Source of the DNA: Candidatus Omnitrophota bacterium
Lineage (GTDB): Bacteria > Omnitrophota > Gorgyraeia > Gygaellales > Profunditerraquicolaceae
Reading direction: 5' to 3'
DNA: 40,400 nucleotides
Assembly (NCBI GenBank): GCA_028717885.1
Contig: JAQUMX010000012.1
Coordinates: forward strand, 1 to 40,400
In this document: positions 7,772 to 16,939 of the stretch, piece by piece
How positions within the stretch are numbered: position 1 is the stretch's first letter
Layout: every line of letters starts with the position of its first letter
Made by a program: the position numbers and the translations under genes
Notes under the pieces: generated by a model
What the model was told of the DNA's origin: nothing
Databases searched by the model: none
The model's input: only the letters and a program-made list of their open reading frames with translations

Positions 7772-8989
7772 ATGGAGCAAAAAATAAAATTTATTATTAT
7801 CGGGCTCATCGCGGTCTTGGTGGTGAGTTTTGCTCTTAATATCTTTACCCTCCTTTCAAAAGAACAGGCCCTGCGCAGCAATAATACCCTTCAGGAAGAT
7901 AAATCCTCTTTACTTAAGGAAGTCGAAACCAGTAAACAAAAAGTAGGCCAGCTACAGAAGCAGCTTATCGAGCTTAACCAGGGGGTTGATAAGCTTAATA
8001 AAGAAAAAGAGGAGATCCAGAAAAAATATGATTTGGTAGATAAAGCCCGCCAGACTTTAGTGGACCAGGTAAAAGCCCTAAAAGAGAAAGAAGCCTCGTC
8101 TAAAACTTCCGCTTCAGCTACTGCACAGCCAGCAAGCAATGCTTTGGGTAATGATGCTTATTGGGCCGGGATCTTAAAGCAGAAAAAAGATCTGGAATGG
8201 CAATTAGATACGGTGCGCAGCGAACTAAAAACCGCGCAGATCAATAATGAACAACTGCAAAAAGAAAAGAGCGCTTTGGAGCTGGAGGCGGGCAACCTCG
8301 GCCGGGAAAAACAGGATTTAGGCAGGCAATATGAATTTGTCCAGAAGCAACTGGAATATAACAAGAAGATGATGGAATCTATCGCCCTGGAGTTAGTCGG
8401 AGAAAAGAATGACAAGTTGCAGATCCAGGATTCATTTAAGGCGATTAAAACCGAGAATGCAATGCTGCGCCGGCAGTTAAAGAACCTTAATGACCGAAAA
8501 ATTAGCCTGGAGAGGAAGCTTGCCACTGCCCAGGAAAAATCTCATACGTTGGAATCCAGGTTTAATGAGATGGATGTGCTTTTAAAGGATAAGATGCTGC
8601 AACTGGAAAAGATTAGTAGGACTGTTCCCTCTTCGGAGGCCACGGCAAAAGAGGAGCCGGTAGAGTTGACTCCGATAGTAGTGCGGCCGCCATCCGAAAC
8701 AACTACTATGCCTTCAATAACTACGCCCGCGGCCGAAACTTCTGCTGCAAGCATTCCGCAGAAAGAAGGAAAAATTTCTGCGGTTAATCGGGATAATAAT
8801 TTCGTGATCATCGACCTCGGCGAAGAACAAAGTGCCAGAGTGGGCGATGTGTTTAATGTTTATAATAAAGCCAATAAGCCTATCGGGGTAGTAGAAATCA
8901 TCGAGACGCGCAAGGCCATCTCTGCTTGCGACATCCAGAGAGAAAACGAAAAAATCCAGGTGGGTGATAAGGTAAGGCTGAAATCATGA
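7772..8989 (+). CDS. Membrane-anchored coiled-coil protein with C-terminal beta domain
   Basis: One transmembrane segment (IKFIIIGLIAVLVVSFALNIF) is followed by about 270 residues of heptad-rich, Lys/Glu/Gln-rich coiled coil, a Pro/Thr/Ser linker, and a C-terminal domain of about 75 residues. That domain begins GKISAVNRDNNFVIIDLGEEQSARVGDVFNVY and ends IQVGDKVRLKS. The end domain resembles small beta-barrels found at the tail of envelope proteins (FlgT-C-like), but the match is loose. The stop overlaps the LacI-family start (ATGA), so the two are translationally coupled. Function unknown; an envelope spacer or scaffold is the most that can be inferred. Confidence 0.7.
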   Translation: MEQKIKFIIIGLIAVLVVSFALNIFTLLSKEQALRSNNTLQEDKSSLLKEVETSKQKVGQLQKQLIELNQGVDKLNKEKEEIQKKYDLVDKARQTLVDQVKALKEKEASSKTSASATAQPASNALGNDAYWAGILKQKKDLEWQLDTVRSELKTAQINNEQLQKEKSALELEAGNLGREKQDLGRQYEFVQKQLEYNKKMMESIALELVGEKNDKLQIQDSFKAIKTENAMLRRQLKNLNDRKISLERKLATAQEKSHTLESRFNEMDVLLKDKMLQLEKISRTVPSSEATAKEEPVELTPIVVRPPSETTTMPSITTPAAETSAASIPQKEGKISAVNRDNNFVIIDLGEEQSARVGDVFNVYNKANKPIGVVEIIETRKAISACDIQRENEKIQVGDKVRLKS

Positions 8990-10014
8990 GAGAAAAAAAA
9001 CCCGACCAGGATAAGAAGAGCAACTCCATCGAAGATGTCGCCCGCCTTGCCGGAGTTTCCATCGCCACAGTTTCCCGTGTATTAAATAAATTCGCCTCTG
9101 TAAAAGAAAGAAACCGCGTAAAAGTAGTGAATGCCATTAAGCAGCTGCGCTTTCAGCCTTCGGTATTTGCCCAGAGGCTGGCTAGCGGAAAAAGCAATGT
9201 TGTGGCATTGGTAATTCCCCGTTATGAGGGGATGTTTTATTCCTTCTATGTACTGGAACTTATCCGCGGAATCGGCACGCTCTGCGAAGCTTTAAAATTG
9301 GATTTGTTGCTGCAGTTAACCGACACTCGTACGCCGTTAAATTTAAAAGCCGCCGGCGGAATAATTTTTGCCGATATTATCGGCAACCGCCCGCAGTTGG
9401 AAGATGCGTTCAATGCCGGAATACCCTGTGTAGTAATCAATAATTACATCGAAGACTTAAAAGTCAATTGTATTGCCGTGGATAATATAGGAGGTGCTGA
9501 GGCGGCAGTAAATTATTTAATTAGCCTTGGCCACCGTAAGATCGCTCATATTAGCGGAGATTTAATCACCCAGCCGGCAGCCTTACGCCTGCAAGGGTAT
9601 ACGTTGGCTTTAAAAAGAAATGAAATTGCTTTGCGCCAGGACTATATTTTTAAAACCGATTACTCCCGCGGGCAGGCAAGGCAAGCAGCAGAAAAAATCA
9701 TTAAGATGGATGACCGCCCGACTGCGGTCTTTGTTTCCTCCGATTCTATGGCGCTTGAGGTAATGGCAGTAGCAAGGGAATTAGGCAAAGAAATCCCCAA
9801 GGACCTTTCGATTGTAGGCTTTGATGATAACCCTTCCGGGTTATATGGGCCGGTGGCATTGACTACCGTGCGGCAGCCTTTGGTAAAAATGGCCCAGGAG
9901 AGTGTCAAGCGGCTTTCATTTTTAATGACCGCGAAAAACGCTGCGAAAGTGGAAAAGACCATTCTTCCCACTGAACTGGTGATCAGGGAGTCAGCCAGCC
10001 CTATCGGTTCTTAA
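8986..10014 (+). CDS. LacI-family transcriptional regulator
   Basis: A canonical LacI helix-turn-helix and hinge (SIEDVARLAGVSIATVSRVLNKFASVKERNRVKVVNAI, residues about 11-60) precedes a periplasmic-binding-protein-like effector domain. That domain has the typical VNYLISLGHRKIAHISG, TAVFVSSDSMALEVM and IVGFDDNPSGLYGPVALTTVRQP segments. At 342 residues it has normal family length. The effector is unknown. As the second carbohydrate-type regulator beside the glycosidase cluster, it probably controls sugar or polysaccharide genes. Its stop codon touches the first NrdR-type box of the next promoter. Confidence 0.9.
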   Translation: MREKKPDQDKKSNSIEDVARLAGVSIATVSRVLNKFASVKERNRVKVVNAIKQLRFQPSVFAQRLASGKSNVVALVIPRYEGMFYSFYVLELIRGIGTLCEALKLDLLLQLTDTRTPLNLKAAGGIIFADIIGNRPQLEDAFNAGIPCVVINNYIEDLKVNCIAVDNIGGAEAAVNYLISLGHRKIAHISGDLITQPAALRLQGYTLALKRNEIALRQDYIFKTDYSRGQARQAAEKIIKMDDRPTAVFVSSDSMALEVMAVARELGKEIPKDLSIVGFDDNPSGLYGPVALTTVRQPLVKMAQESVKRLSFLMTAKNAAKVEKTILPTELVIRESASPIGS

Positions 10015-10029
10015 TACAATTTATAGTAT
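10014..10029 (+). promoter_or_regulatory. Putative NrdR box 1
   Basis: ATACAATTTATAGTAT agrees with the published NrdR consensus acaCwAtATaTwGtgt at 13 of 16 positions by my alignment. It overlaps the last base of the preceding stop codon. Confidence 0.6.
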
Positions 10030-10044
10030 AATTTCCAAAAAAAC

Positions 10045-10060
10045 ATACCATATATAGTAT
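10045..10060 (+). promoter_or_regulatory. Putative NrdR box 2
   Basis: ATACCATATATAGTAT agrees with the NrdR consensus at 13 of 16 positions. It starts exactly 31 bases after box 1, the three-helical-turn spacing typical of NrdR box pairs, and ends 6 bases before the -35 of the nrdJ promoter. Confidence 0.65.
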
Positions 10061-10066
10061 TTTTTA

Positions 10067-10094
10067 TTGACAAAATTTTTTCGCGTGATATATT
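10067..10094 (+). promoter_or_regulatory. Strong sigma70-type promoter of nrdJ
   Basis: A perfect -35 TTGACA (10067-10072) and a -10 TATATT (10089-10094) are 16 bases apart. The start point would lie near 10101, about 33 bases before the nrdJ ATG. Confidence 0.75.
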
Positions 10095-10121
10095 GAATTC
10101 GGGTTGAATTTAAATATTAAT

Positions 10122-10133
10122 GGGAGGTGGAGG
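10122..10133 (+). promoter_or_regulatory. Ribosome binding site fixing the nrdJ start
   Basis: GGGAGGTGGAGG ends directly before the ATG at 10134, with the GGGAGG core six bases away. This rules out the in-frame upstream TTG at 10104, which would translate through the ribosome site. Confidence 0.75.
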
Positions 10134-12425
10134 ATGTCGTTACAGTTATCAGAAAACGCCTTGAAGGTATTGGAGAAAAGATACCTCAAGAAGGATGAAA
10201 GCGGCAAAGTGATCGAAACCCCGGAGGAATTATTCTTAAGGGTTTCCAAGGCAATTGCCGCGGCGGATAAGCTTTATAAAAAGACGGATAGCGAGGTGAA
10301 TGCCTTGGCGGAGGCTTTTTATAATGCTATGACGCAGTTGGAATTTGTGCCGAACTCGCCGTGCCTGATGAATGCCGGCAGGGAGCTCGGGCAGCTAAGT
10401 GCCTGTTTTACTTTGCCTGTGGAAGATTCCATGGAATCGATTTTCGAGACCCTGAAGGCTACAGCGATGATCCATAAATCCGGCGGAGGTACCGGATTTT
10501 CATTTTCGCGGCTGCGCCCGAAATGTTCGGTAGTAAGGACTACCGGAGGTGTGGCATCGGGCCCGGTTTCTTTTATGCGCGTATATGATGCGGCTACCGA
10601 AGCGGTAAAACAGGGTGGCACGCGGCGCGGTGCGAACATGGGGATCTTACGCGTGGATCATCCGGACATCCTGCAATTTATTACCTGCAAAGAAAATAAT
10701 AAAGAGATCACTAATTTCAATATTTCCGTGGCAATTACCGAGGAGTTTATGCGAAGGTTAGCCGAAGGAAAAGATTACGAGGTAATCGATCCGCATACCA
10801 AAAAGGCAGTAAAACGTCTTAATAGTAAAGAAGTTTTCGATTTGATTGTTAAGCAGGCGCATAAGAACGGCGAACCGGGGATCATCTTTATCGACCGGGT
10901 AAATCAATACAATCCTACTCCTAAGCTGGGGAACATGGAAAGTACGAACCCCTGCGGAGAGCAGCCGCTTTTGCCTTATGAATCCTGCGACTTAGGCTCG
11001 ATTAATTTAGCAAGGGGCTATAAAAAAACAACCAGCGGTAATTTTGAAATTGACTGGGATAAATTAAAACAGACTACCCGGCTGGCAGTGCATTTTCTCG
11101 ATAACCTGATCGACGTAAATAAATTCCCGCTTCCGGAAATCGAGAAGGCAACGAAGCTCACCCGTAAAATCGGCTTAGGTGTAATGGGCTGGGCAAGCCT
11201 TTTAATCCGTTTAGGTATTCCTTATGATTCCGAAGAAGCAGTGGCCTTAGCGGAAAAAGTAATGGGTTTTATTTTGAACGAGGCTACGAAAAAATCCCAG
11301 GAATTGGGCAAAGAAAAAGGCACATTCCCGGCATTCCGCGGCAGTATTTACGATAAAAAAGAAGGCGGAATGAAAATGCGTAATGCTACCCTTACTACGA
11401 TTGCCCCTACCGGCACAATCAGTATTATTGCCGGCCCGTGCTCCTCGGGGATCGAGCCGTTGTTCGCGATATCTTATTACCGCAATGTTATGGATAATGA
11501 CAAATTAGTGGAAGTGGATCCCTTGTTTGAAGAGATTGCCAAGGAACGCAGGTTCTATTCCCGGGAACTGATGGAAAAAATCGCCGAGAAATCTTCTTTA
11601 AAAGAAATCGACGGCATTCCGGAAGACGTAAAAAGGATTTTTGTTACCGCCCATGATATCTCTCCGGAATGGCACGTGCGCATGCAGGCAGCATTCCAGA
11701 AATATGTGCATAATGCCACTTCCAAAACCATTAATTTTCCGCATGAAGCTACTATCGAGGATGTGCGTAAGAGTTATTCTTTGGCCTATGAATTATGCTG
11801 CAAAGGCATTACGATTTACCGCGATAGAAGCCGCGAAGAGCAGGTATTAAATGTCGGCACCACCGCCCCTAAAGCGCAGGAGATCTCTGTAACTGCGCCA
11901 AAAGAAATCGCTCCACGCCCGCGCCCGGAAGTAATTATCGGCACCACCACTAAAGTCGCTACCGGCTGCGGCAATCTTTATGTCACGATCAATGTTGATG
12001 AAGAAGGCAGGCCATTCGAGCTCTTTACGCAGATGGGTAAGGCCGGCGGCTGCGCCGCTTCGCAGTTGGAGGCAATCGGCAGATTAGTATCTTTAGGCTT
12101 TCGTTCCGGTATCGAAGTAAAATCAATGATTGACCAATTGCGCAATATCCGTTGCCCCAGCCCCTCATGGGAAAAGGGCCAGAGAATATTCTCCTGCGCC
12201 GATGCCATTGCCCGCGTGATCGAAAAAAGGCTGGTAAATGCCCAGGAAAAAAGCGAAGCCCTGGAAACTTCAATGGTAGCAATGAAGCATTCGTATCAGG
12301 ATGAGCATTTGCTTGCGGATTTAAAGCATGCGGATATTGTCGGCGTCTGCCCCGATTGCGGAGGAGCGCTGCGCCACGAAGAGGGTTGTGTTAAGTGCCA
12401 TGCCTGCGGTTTTTCGAAATGCTAA
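10134..12425 (+). CDS. nrdJ: Adenosylcobalamin-dependent (class II) ribonucleotide reductase
   Basis: This 763-residue enzyme reduces ribonucleotides to deoxyribonucleotides for DNA synthesis using coenzyme B12, so it needs neither oxygen nor a separate radical subunit. Visible family landmarks are NSPCLMNAGRELGQLSACF, TGGVASGPVSFMRVYD, NPCGEQPLLPYESCDLGSINLA and the loop APTGTISIIAGPCSSGIEP. The C-terminal part carries the TSCPD-type region (ATGCGNLYVTINVDEEGRPFE...GGCAASQLEAIGRL). The protein closes with a Cys-rich ribbon (CPDCGGAL...CVKCHACGFSKC) likely to serve in thiol relay or zinc binding. The start is fixed by the ribosome site at 10122. Two NrdR-type boxes and a near-consensus promoter lie upstream, so control by NrdR is expected. 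The stop is directly followed by the apgM start. Confidence 0.97.
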   Translation: MSLQLSENALKVLEKRYLKKDESGKVIETPEELFLRVSKAIAAADKLYKKTDSEVNALAEAFYNAMTQLEFVPNSPCLMNAGRELGQLSACFTLPVEDSMESIFETLKATAMIHKSGGGTGFSFSRLRPKCSVVRTTGGVASGPVSFMRVYDAATEAVKQGGTRRGANMGILRVDHPDILQFITCKENNKEITNFNISVAITEEFMRRLAEGKDYEVIDPHTKKAVKRLNSKEVFDLIVKQAHKNGEPGIIFIDRVNQYNPTPKLGNMESTNPCGEQPLLPYESCDLGSINLARGYKKTTSGNFEIDWDKLKQTTRLAVHFLDNLIDVNKFPLPEIEKATKLTRKIGLGVMGWASLLIRLGIPYDSEEAVALAEKVMGFILNEATKKSQELGKEKGTFPAFRGSIYDKKEGGMKMRNATLTTIAPTGTISIIAGPCSSGIEPLFAISYYRNVMDNDKLVEVDPLFEEIAKERRFYSRELMEKIAEKSSLKEIDGIPEDVKRIFVTAHDISPEWHVRMQAAFQKYVHNATSKTINFPHEATIEDVRKSYSLAYELCCKGITIYRDRSREEQVLNVGTTAPKAQEISVTAPKEIAPRPRPEVIIGTTTKVATGCGNLYVTINVDEEGRPFELFTQMGKAGGCAASQLEAIGRLVSLGFRSGIEVKSMIDQLRNIRCPSPSWEKGQRIFSCADAIARVIEKRLVNAQEKSEALETSMVAMKHSYQDEHLLADLKHADIVGVCPDCGGALRHEEGCVKCHACGFSKC

Positions 12426-13712
12426 ATGGCCAAGAAAATCCTCTACATAGTTCTCGACGGTTTAAGTGATGAACCTGTTGAAGAATTAAATAATAAGACC
12501 CCCCTGGAAGCTGCAGTTACAACTTGCCTTGGCCGCTTGGCACAAACCGGAAAGACCGGGTTAGTTTACCCTCTAAAAAAAGGGGTGGTCCCGGATTCTG
12601 ATACTGCGGTTATCGGCCTTTTGGGCTATGATCCTTATAAATACTATACCGGCAGAGGCCCGTTGGAATCTTTTGCTGCCGGCTTAAAAGTAAATGACGG
12701 CGATGTAGCGTTAAGGATAAATTTCGCAACTTGCGCTGCAGATGGCGTAACAATCGAAGACCGCCGGGTAGCCAGGTCTCTGGAAGCCGAAGAAGCAGAA
12801 GCCCTTGCCAAAGAAATCAACTCAAAAGTTACTCTTTCCCAGGCAACATTCGAATTTAAGAATACAGTCGGCCATCGGGGAGTTCTAGTAATCCGCGGGA
12901 TGCGCTCGAAATTATCCGGCGCTATCAGCAATACCGACCCTGCGCACGTAAGAGAAGGGGTATTTAGTAACCCAAAGGAAAATTTCGAAAACGTAATCGT
13001 AAAGTCAGTGCCGTTACCGGGCTTTGAGGATTCGGTGGAAGCCAAAATCACCGCGGAACTGGTCAATGAATTTACCGAGGCAAGCAAAAGAGTACTGGAA
13101 AATTCTGCTCTGAACAAAAAGAGGGTTGCCGAAAAAAAACTTCCGGCAAACCTCATCCTTTGCCGCGATGCCGGCGACCGCCTGCCGAAATTTCCCGATA
13201 TTAACGCGCTTTACGATTTAAAGTTCGGCTGTTTTGTAGAGATGCCGGTTGAGCGCGCGATTGCCTTATTAACCGGCATGGAAATTATCGAAGTGCCTTC
13301 CTCAAGCGGGCATTTGGATGTGGATTATCCGGTTTGGGCAAAAATAGCGCTGGATGCCTTGACAGAATACGACGGCATTTACGTGCATTTAAAAGGCCCG
13401 GATGAATCCGCGCATGACGGAAATTACTTAAAGAAAAAAGAGATTATCGAAGCAATCGATAAATTTTTCTTTGCCAGTTTGCTGCCGAAATTAGACGTGG
13501 CTAACACGATAATTGCGGTAACCACGGATCATTGCACGAGCAGTATTTCGAAAACACATTGCGCCGGGCCCGTGCCGCTGGTTATTTCCGGAGCTAACAC
13601 CTTGCCTGACGGCTCCTTAGAGTTCTCTGAAAAGGCAGCTAAATTGGGCGCTCTCGGCGAAATTAACGGCCAAGAAATCCTGCCACTTCTGGTAAAGTCT
13701 GTAAAAACCTAA
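12426..13712 (+). CDS. apgM: 2,3-bisphosphoglycerate-independent phosphoglycerate mutase, archaeal type
   Basis: Interconverts 3- and 2-phosphoglycerate in glycolysis and gluconeogenesis. The alkaline-phosphatase-fold metal motif is at the N-terminus (ILYIVLDGLSDEP). The catalytic serine lies in VPDSDTAVIGLLGYDP, followed by YTGRGPLES. The C-terminal metal ligands lie in HLKGPDESAHDGN and TTDHCTSSISKTHCAGPVPLV. The 428-residue length suits the ApgM family rather than the roughly 510-residue GpmI. The ATG follows the nrdJ stop with no gap and no separate ribosome site, implying coupled translation from the nrdJ transcript. Confidence 0.95.
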   Translation: MAKKILYIVLDGLSDEPVEELNNKTPLEAAVTTCLGRLAQTGKTGLVYPLKKGVVPDSDTAVIGLLGYDPYKYYTGRGPLESFAAGLKVNDGDVALRINFATCAADGVTIEDRRVARSLEAEEAEALAKEINSKVTLSQATFEFKNTVGHRGVLVIRGMRSKLSGAISNTDPAHVREGVFSNPKENFENVIVKSVPLPGFEDSVEAKITAELVNEFTEASKRVLENSALNKKRVAEKKLPANLILCRDAGDRLPKFPDINALYDLKFGCFVEMPVERAIALLTGMEIIEVPSSSGHLDVDYPVWAKIALDALTEYDGIYVHLKGPDESAHDGNYLKKKEIIEAIDKFFFASLLPKLDVANTIIAVTTDHCTSSISKTHCAGPVPLVISGANTLPDGSLEFSEKAAKLGALGEINGQEILPLLVKSVKT

Positions 13713-13720
13713 AAATTAAA

Positions 13721-15580
13721 ATGAATAATTATGAAACAATCGTTATCGGCGCAGGGCATGCCGGGATCGAAGCGGCATTAGCTTGTGCCCGTATGGGAAT
13801 AAAAACTTTGCTCCTTACTTTACGGCGCAATTCTATCGGACTAATGAGCTGCAATCCGGCGATTGGCGGCGTGGGCAAGGGGCAATTAGTCAAAGAGATC
13901 GACGCTTTAGGCGGTGAAATGGCTAAGGCCGCGGATAAGTGCGGCATACAGTTTCGCATCTTGAATGCTTCGAAGGGCGCAGCAGTGCAGTCTTCGCGTG
14001 CGCAAATCGATATGCAGGCTTATCAGGATTATATGTTTAAAATCCTGGAGAATCAGCCGTGCCTGGAAATTAAAGAAGCAGAAATTAAGCAAATTTTAGC
14101 CGAAGATAATATTGCTAAGGGGGTATTGACCGCGCAAAACGAAGAACTCCTTGGGCAAACTGTAATCATTTGCACCGGTACATTCCTGGACGGCGTGATT
14201 CATGTAGGTTTAAATAACCATGAGGGCGGCAGGATCAATGAGCCGGCAGCAATTGGCTTAGGGGCAAACTTAAGCGTTTTGGGTTTTAAGCTTTTACGTT
14301 TTAAAACCGGCACTTGCCCGCGCTTGGATAAAGGGACAATAGATTTTTCCCAATTGACCGTACAAAATGGGGATAATCCGCCTAAACCGTTCTCATTCTC
14401 GACAAAAATAATTACTCAGCCCCAGGTCCCCTGTTACATTACCTATACGAATAAAAAGACCCATGAGGTAATTTTAAATAATTTAGGCCGGTCTCCGTTA
14501 TATTCCGGTAAAATTAAGGCCACCGGCGTACGTTATTGCCCTTCGATAGAAGATAAAATCGTCAAATTCCGCGAAAAAGAAAGGCACCAGATTTTCTTAG
14601 AGCCTCAAGGCTATGAAACCAGCGGGATTTATCCTAATGGGGTTTCTACCAGCCTGCCGGAAGAGGTGCAATTGGAAATTTTACACTCGATTAAAGGCTT
14701 AGAAGAGGTGAAGGTAATACGTTTTGGTTATGGCATTGAATATACCATGTCAGAGCCTACTCAACTTTATCCAACCTTGGAAACAAAATTAATCAAAAAT
14801 CTGTATTTCGCAGGCCAGATCAATGGTACAACCGGTTATGAAGAGGCTGCGGCGCAAGGGCTGATTGCCGGGATTAATGCCGGGTTAAAAGTAAAGAAAG
14901 AAGAGCCTTTAATTTTAGACCGCGCTAGCGGTTATATCGGGGTTCTAATCGATGACCTGGCTACTAAAGGCACACAAGAACCATACCGGATGTTTACTTC
15001 CCGGGTCGAATACCGCTTGATCCTTAGGGAAGATAATGCGGACCTGCGTTTACGTAAAATCGGATATGGTTTAGGGTTGGTTACAAAACAAGATTATGCC
15101 TTTACCGAGAAAAAAATCCAGGCAATTAAAGAGGGGGAACATCTATTACAAGCTACCCGGATTAAGCCGACAGAAGATATCAACCGGCAATTAGCTCAAA
15201 TTGGCACTTCTGAATTAAAGAAGGTAGCTACCCTGGAAGAGATTTTAAAGCGGCCGCAAGTTAAGTTAACGGATCTCAAGGCGCTTAAAGGGGTAAACCT
15301 GGATATTCCAGAATTTGCTTTGCAGGCAATTGAAATCGAGGTAAAATATGCTGGGTTTATCGCAAGGCAGCTTAAGGAAGTCGAGCGTTTTAAAAACCTG
15401 GAAAAAATAAAATTGCCCGGAAAAATAGATTACGCGCAAATCTCCGGGCTTTCGAGGGAAATCAGGGAAAAACTGGCTAAATTTAAGCCGCTTAATTTAG
15501 GGCAGGCTTCGCGGATTTCCGGAGTGACTCCCGCGGCAATTTCCATCCTCATGGTTTATTTAAGGAAGATTAATGGCTAA
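13721..15580 (+). CDS. mnmG: tRNA uridine-34 5-carboxymethylaminomethyl modification enzyme MnmG
   Basis: FAD-dependent partner of MnmE that installs carboxymethylaminomethyl groups on the wobble uridine of certain tRNAs. It has the FAD-binding GAGHAGIEAALA motif at residues 10-21, the family signature SCNPAIGGVGKGQLVKEIDALGG, the GTGTFLDGVIHVG-like region (ICTGTFLDGVIHVG), RSPLYSG, and the C-terminal helical domain with LKALKGVNLDIPEFALQAIEIEVKYAGFIARQ. Its 619 residues match the family. It starts 8 bases after apgM and overlaps the next gene by 8 bases, so it belongs to the nrdJ-phoR run. Confidence 0.97.
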   Translation: MNNYETIVIGAGHAGIEAALACARMGIKTLLLTLRRNSIGLMSCNPAIGGVGKGQLVKEIDALGGEMAKAADKCGIQFRILNASKGAAVQSSRAQIDMQAYQDYMFKILENQPCLEIKEAEIKQILAEDNIAKGVLTAQNEELLGQTVIICTGTFLDGVIHVGLNNHEGGRINEPAAIGLGANLSVLGFKLLRFKTGTCPRLDKGTIDFSQLTVQNGDNPPKPFSFSTKIITQPQVPCYITYTNKKTHEVILNNLGRSPLYSGKIKATGVRYCPSIEDKIVKFREKERHQIFLEPQGYETSGIYPNGVSTSLPEEVQLEILHSIKGLEEVKVIRFGYGIEYTMSEPTQLYPTLETKLIKNLYFAGQINGTTGYEEAAAQGLIAGINAGLKVKKEEPLILDRASGYIGVLIDDLATKGTQEPYRMFTSRVEYRLILREDNADLRLRKIGYGLGLVTKQDYAFTEKKIQAIKEGEHLLQATRIKPTEDINRQLAQIGTSELKKVATLEEILKRPQVKLTDLKALKGVNLDIPEFALQAIEIEVKYAGFIARQLKEVERFKNLEKIKLPGKIDYAQISGLSREIREKLAKFKPLNLGQASRISGVTPAAISILMVYLRKING

Positions 15581-16244
15581 AAAAAGTTATAATGCGCAGT
15601 TAAAAAAATATTGCCTGGCCCAGGGCATCGATTTATTTGGGGTTGCCGATATCGAAAAAATCAAAAAAGATTTTTTGATTAGCCCCAATCTTCAGGAAAA
15701 ACTTAATTGCGCAGTTTCTTTAGGGGTGCGGCTATCCGGCGGGGTTTTGGAGGAAATCAAGAATGCCCCTACCAGGCTTTATTTTCACCACTACCGTACC
15801 GCCAATGTTTATCTGGACCAGGCCGCATTAAAGATAGCTCATTTTATCGAGAGAAAAAATTATCTCGCTGTGCCTATCCCAGCTTCGCAAATAGTGGATT
15901 GGGAGAAACAAACCGGGCATCTATCGCATAAGCATATCGGGGTATTGGCGGGTTTAGGATGGATCGGCAGGAATAATTTGCTGGTGAATAAAAACTTAGG
16001 CTGCCATTTTCGTTTAGCGACGATCCTGACCGATATGCCTTTAAAGGCGGATCAAGCGAGTAAGGATTCCTGCGCCGGATGCAGATTATGCGTCGAGGTT
16101 TGTCCAGCCGGAGCAATTAAGGAAAAGCCGGAAGATTTCAGCCACCTGGTTTGTTTCGAAAAATTAAAAGAATTCCAAAAAAAGCGCCTGACCGATCAGT
16201 ATATCTGCGGGGTTTGCGTCAATGCGTGTAGGGGAGGAAAATAA
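15573..16244 (+). CDS. QueG-like protein with two [4Fe-4S] cluster motifs
   Basis: The centre matches epoxyqueuosine reductase (HLSHKHIGVLAGLGWIGRNNLLV, followed by LATILTDMPL). The C-terminus carries two ferredoxin-type cluster motifs: CAGCRLCVEVCP, then C with CGVCVNAC. QueG reduces epoxyqueuosine to queuosine in tRNA. This protein is only 223 residues, against about 310-380 for QueG, and the Asp of the catalytic region falls in a changed context (SQIVDWEKQTG). It lacks the C-terminal HEAT-like part. A genuine short QueG or a related iron-sulfur reductase are both possible. The mnmG neighbour, another wobble-position tRNA enzyme, mildly favours a tRNA role. It overlaps mnmG by 8 bases and phoB by 1. 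Confidence 0.65.
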   Translation: MAKKSYNAQLKKYCLAQGIDLFGVADIEKIKKDFLISPNLQEKLNCAVSLGVRLSGGVLEEIKNAPTRLYFHHYRTANVYLDQAALKIAHFIERKNYLAVPIPASQIVDWEKQTGHLSHKHIGVLAGLGWIGRNNLLVNKNLGCHFRLATILTDMPLKADQASKDSCAGCRLCVEVCPAGAIKEKPEDFSHLVCFEKLKEFQKKRLTDQYICGVCVNACRGGK

Positions 16245-16936
16245 TGCAGGAAAAGATCCTGATCGTGGACGATGAGAAAGATATCGTAAAGATGCTCGAC
16301 TATAATTTGAAAAAAGAAGGATACAGGACGATCAGCGCCTATGACGGAGAATACGCTTTGGACCTGGCGGGCAGGGAGCATCCGGACCTGATCATCCTGG
16401 ATTTAATGCTTCCGGGCTTAAGCGGGCTGGAGGTTTGCAAGGCTTTGAAAAAGGATAGTAAAACCGCGGTAGTCCCGATTATTATGCTCACTGCGAAAAC
16501 CCAGGAAGCGGATAAGATCGTAGGGCTGGAACTTGGCGCGGACGACTATATGACCAAGCCTTTTAGCCCAAGAGAATTAATCGCCCGGATTAAGGCGGTA
16601 TTGCGCAGGGTAAAAGAAAAGGAAAAATTACCGGAGATTTTCCTAAGCGGAGATTTAAAAATCGATTTTGGAAAGATTGCCGTTTTAGTCAAGGAAAGGC
16701 CGGTTGAACTTACCGCAAAGGAATTTGAACTTTTAAAAACTTTGCTTAAGGCAAAAGGAAGAGTCTTATCCCGTGATTATCTGTTGGATACGATCTGGGG
16801 CTTCGATAATGCTCTGGAAATTCAAACCCGCACCGTGGATGTGCATATCCGTTCTTTAAGAAAAAAACTAAAAACCGAAGCAAAGCGGATCATCACGGTA
16901 AAGAATTACGGATACAGGTTCGAGGGCGAAAGCTAA
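16244..16936 (+). CDS. phoB: PhoB/PhoP-type response regulator
   Basis: A receiver domain (acidic pocket VDDEKD, phosphoacceptor Asp53 in LIILDLMLPG, Thr83, Lys105) is joined to an OmpR/PhoB winged-helix output domain (ELTAKEFELLKTLLKAKGRVLSRDYLLDTIWG, RTVDVHIRSLRKKL). It is followed 3 bases on by a PhoR-like kinase and lies just upstream of the pst-phoU genes. It is therefore the probable activator of the phosphate-starvation response and the likely binder of the 11-bp repeat arrays at 18285-18416. It has no promoter of its own in view; its start overlaps the stop of the Fe-S protein, so it is co-transcribed with housekeeping genes. Confidence 0.92.
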   Translation: MQEKILIVDDEKDIVKMLDYNLKKEGYRTISAYDGEYALDLAGREHPDLIILDLMLPGLSGLEVCKALKKDSKTAVVPIIMLTAKTQEADKIVGLELGADDYMTKPFSPRELIARIKAVLRRVKEKEKLPEIFLSGDLKIDFGKIAVLVKERPVELTAKEFELLKTLLKAKGRVLSRDYLLDTIWGFDNALEIQTRTVDVHIRSLRKKLKTEAKRIITVKNYGYRFEGES

Positions 16937-16939
16937 GCG

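Noticed and set aside
10104-10133. Upstream in-frame TTG start for nrdJ
   Set aside because: The extension would encode the ribosome binding site itself; ATG 10134 is ideally spaced behind GGGAGG.
12644-13156. A 170-codon open frame on the minus strand opposite apgM
   Set aside because: Shadow of a well-conserved enzyme gene; low-complexity Ser/Ala/Leu composition, no ribosome site or motif.
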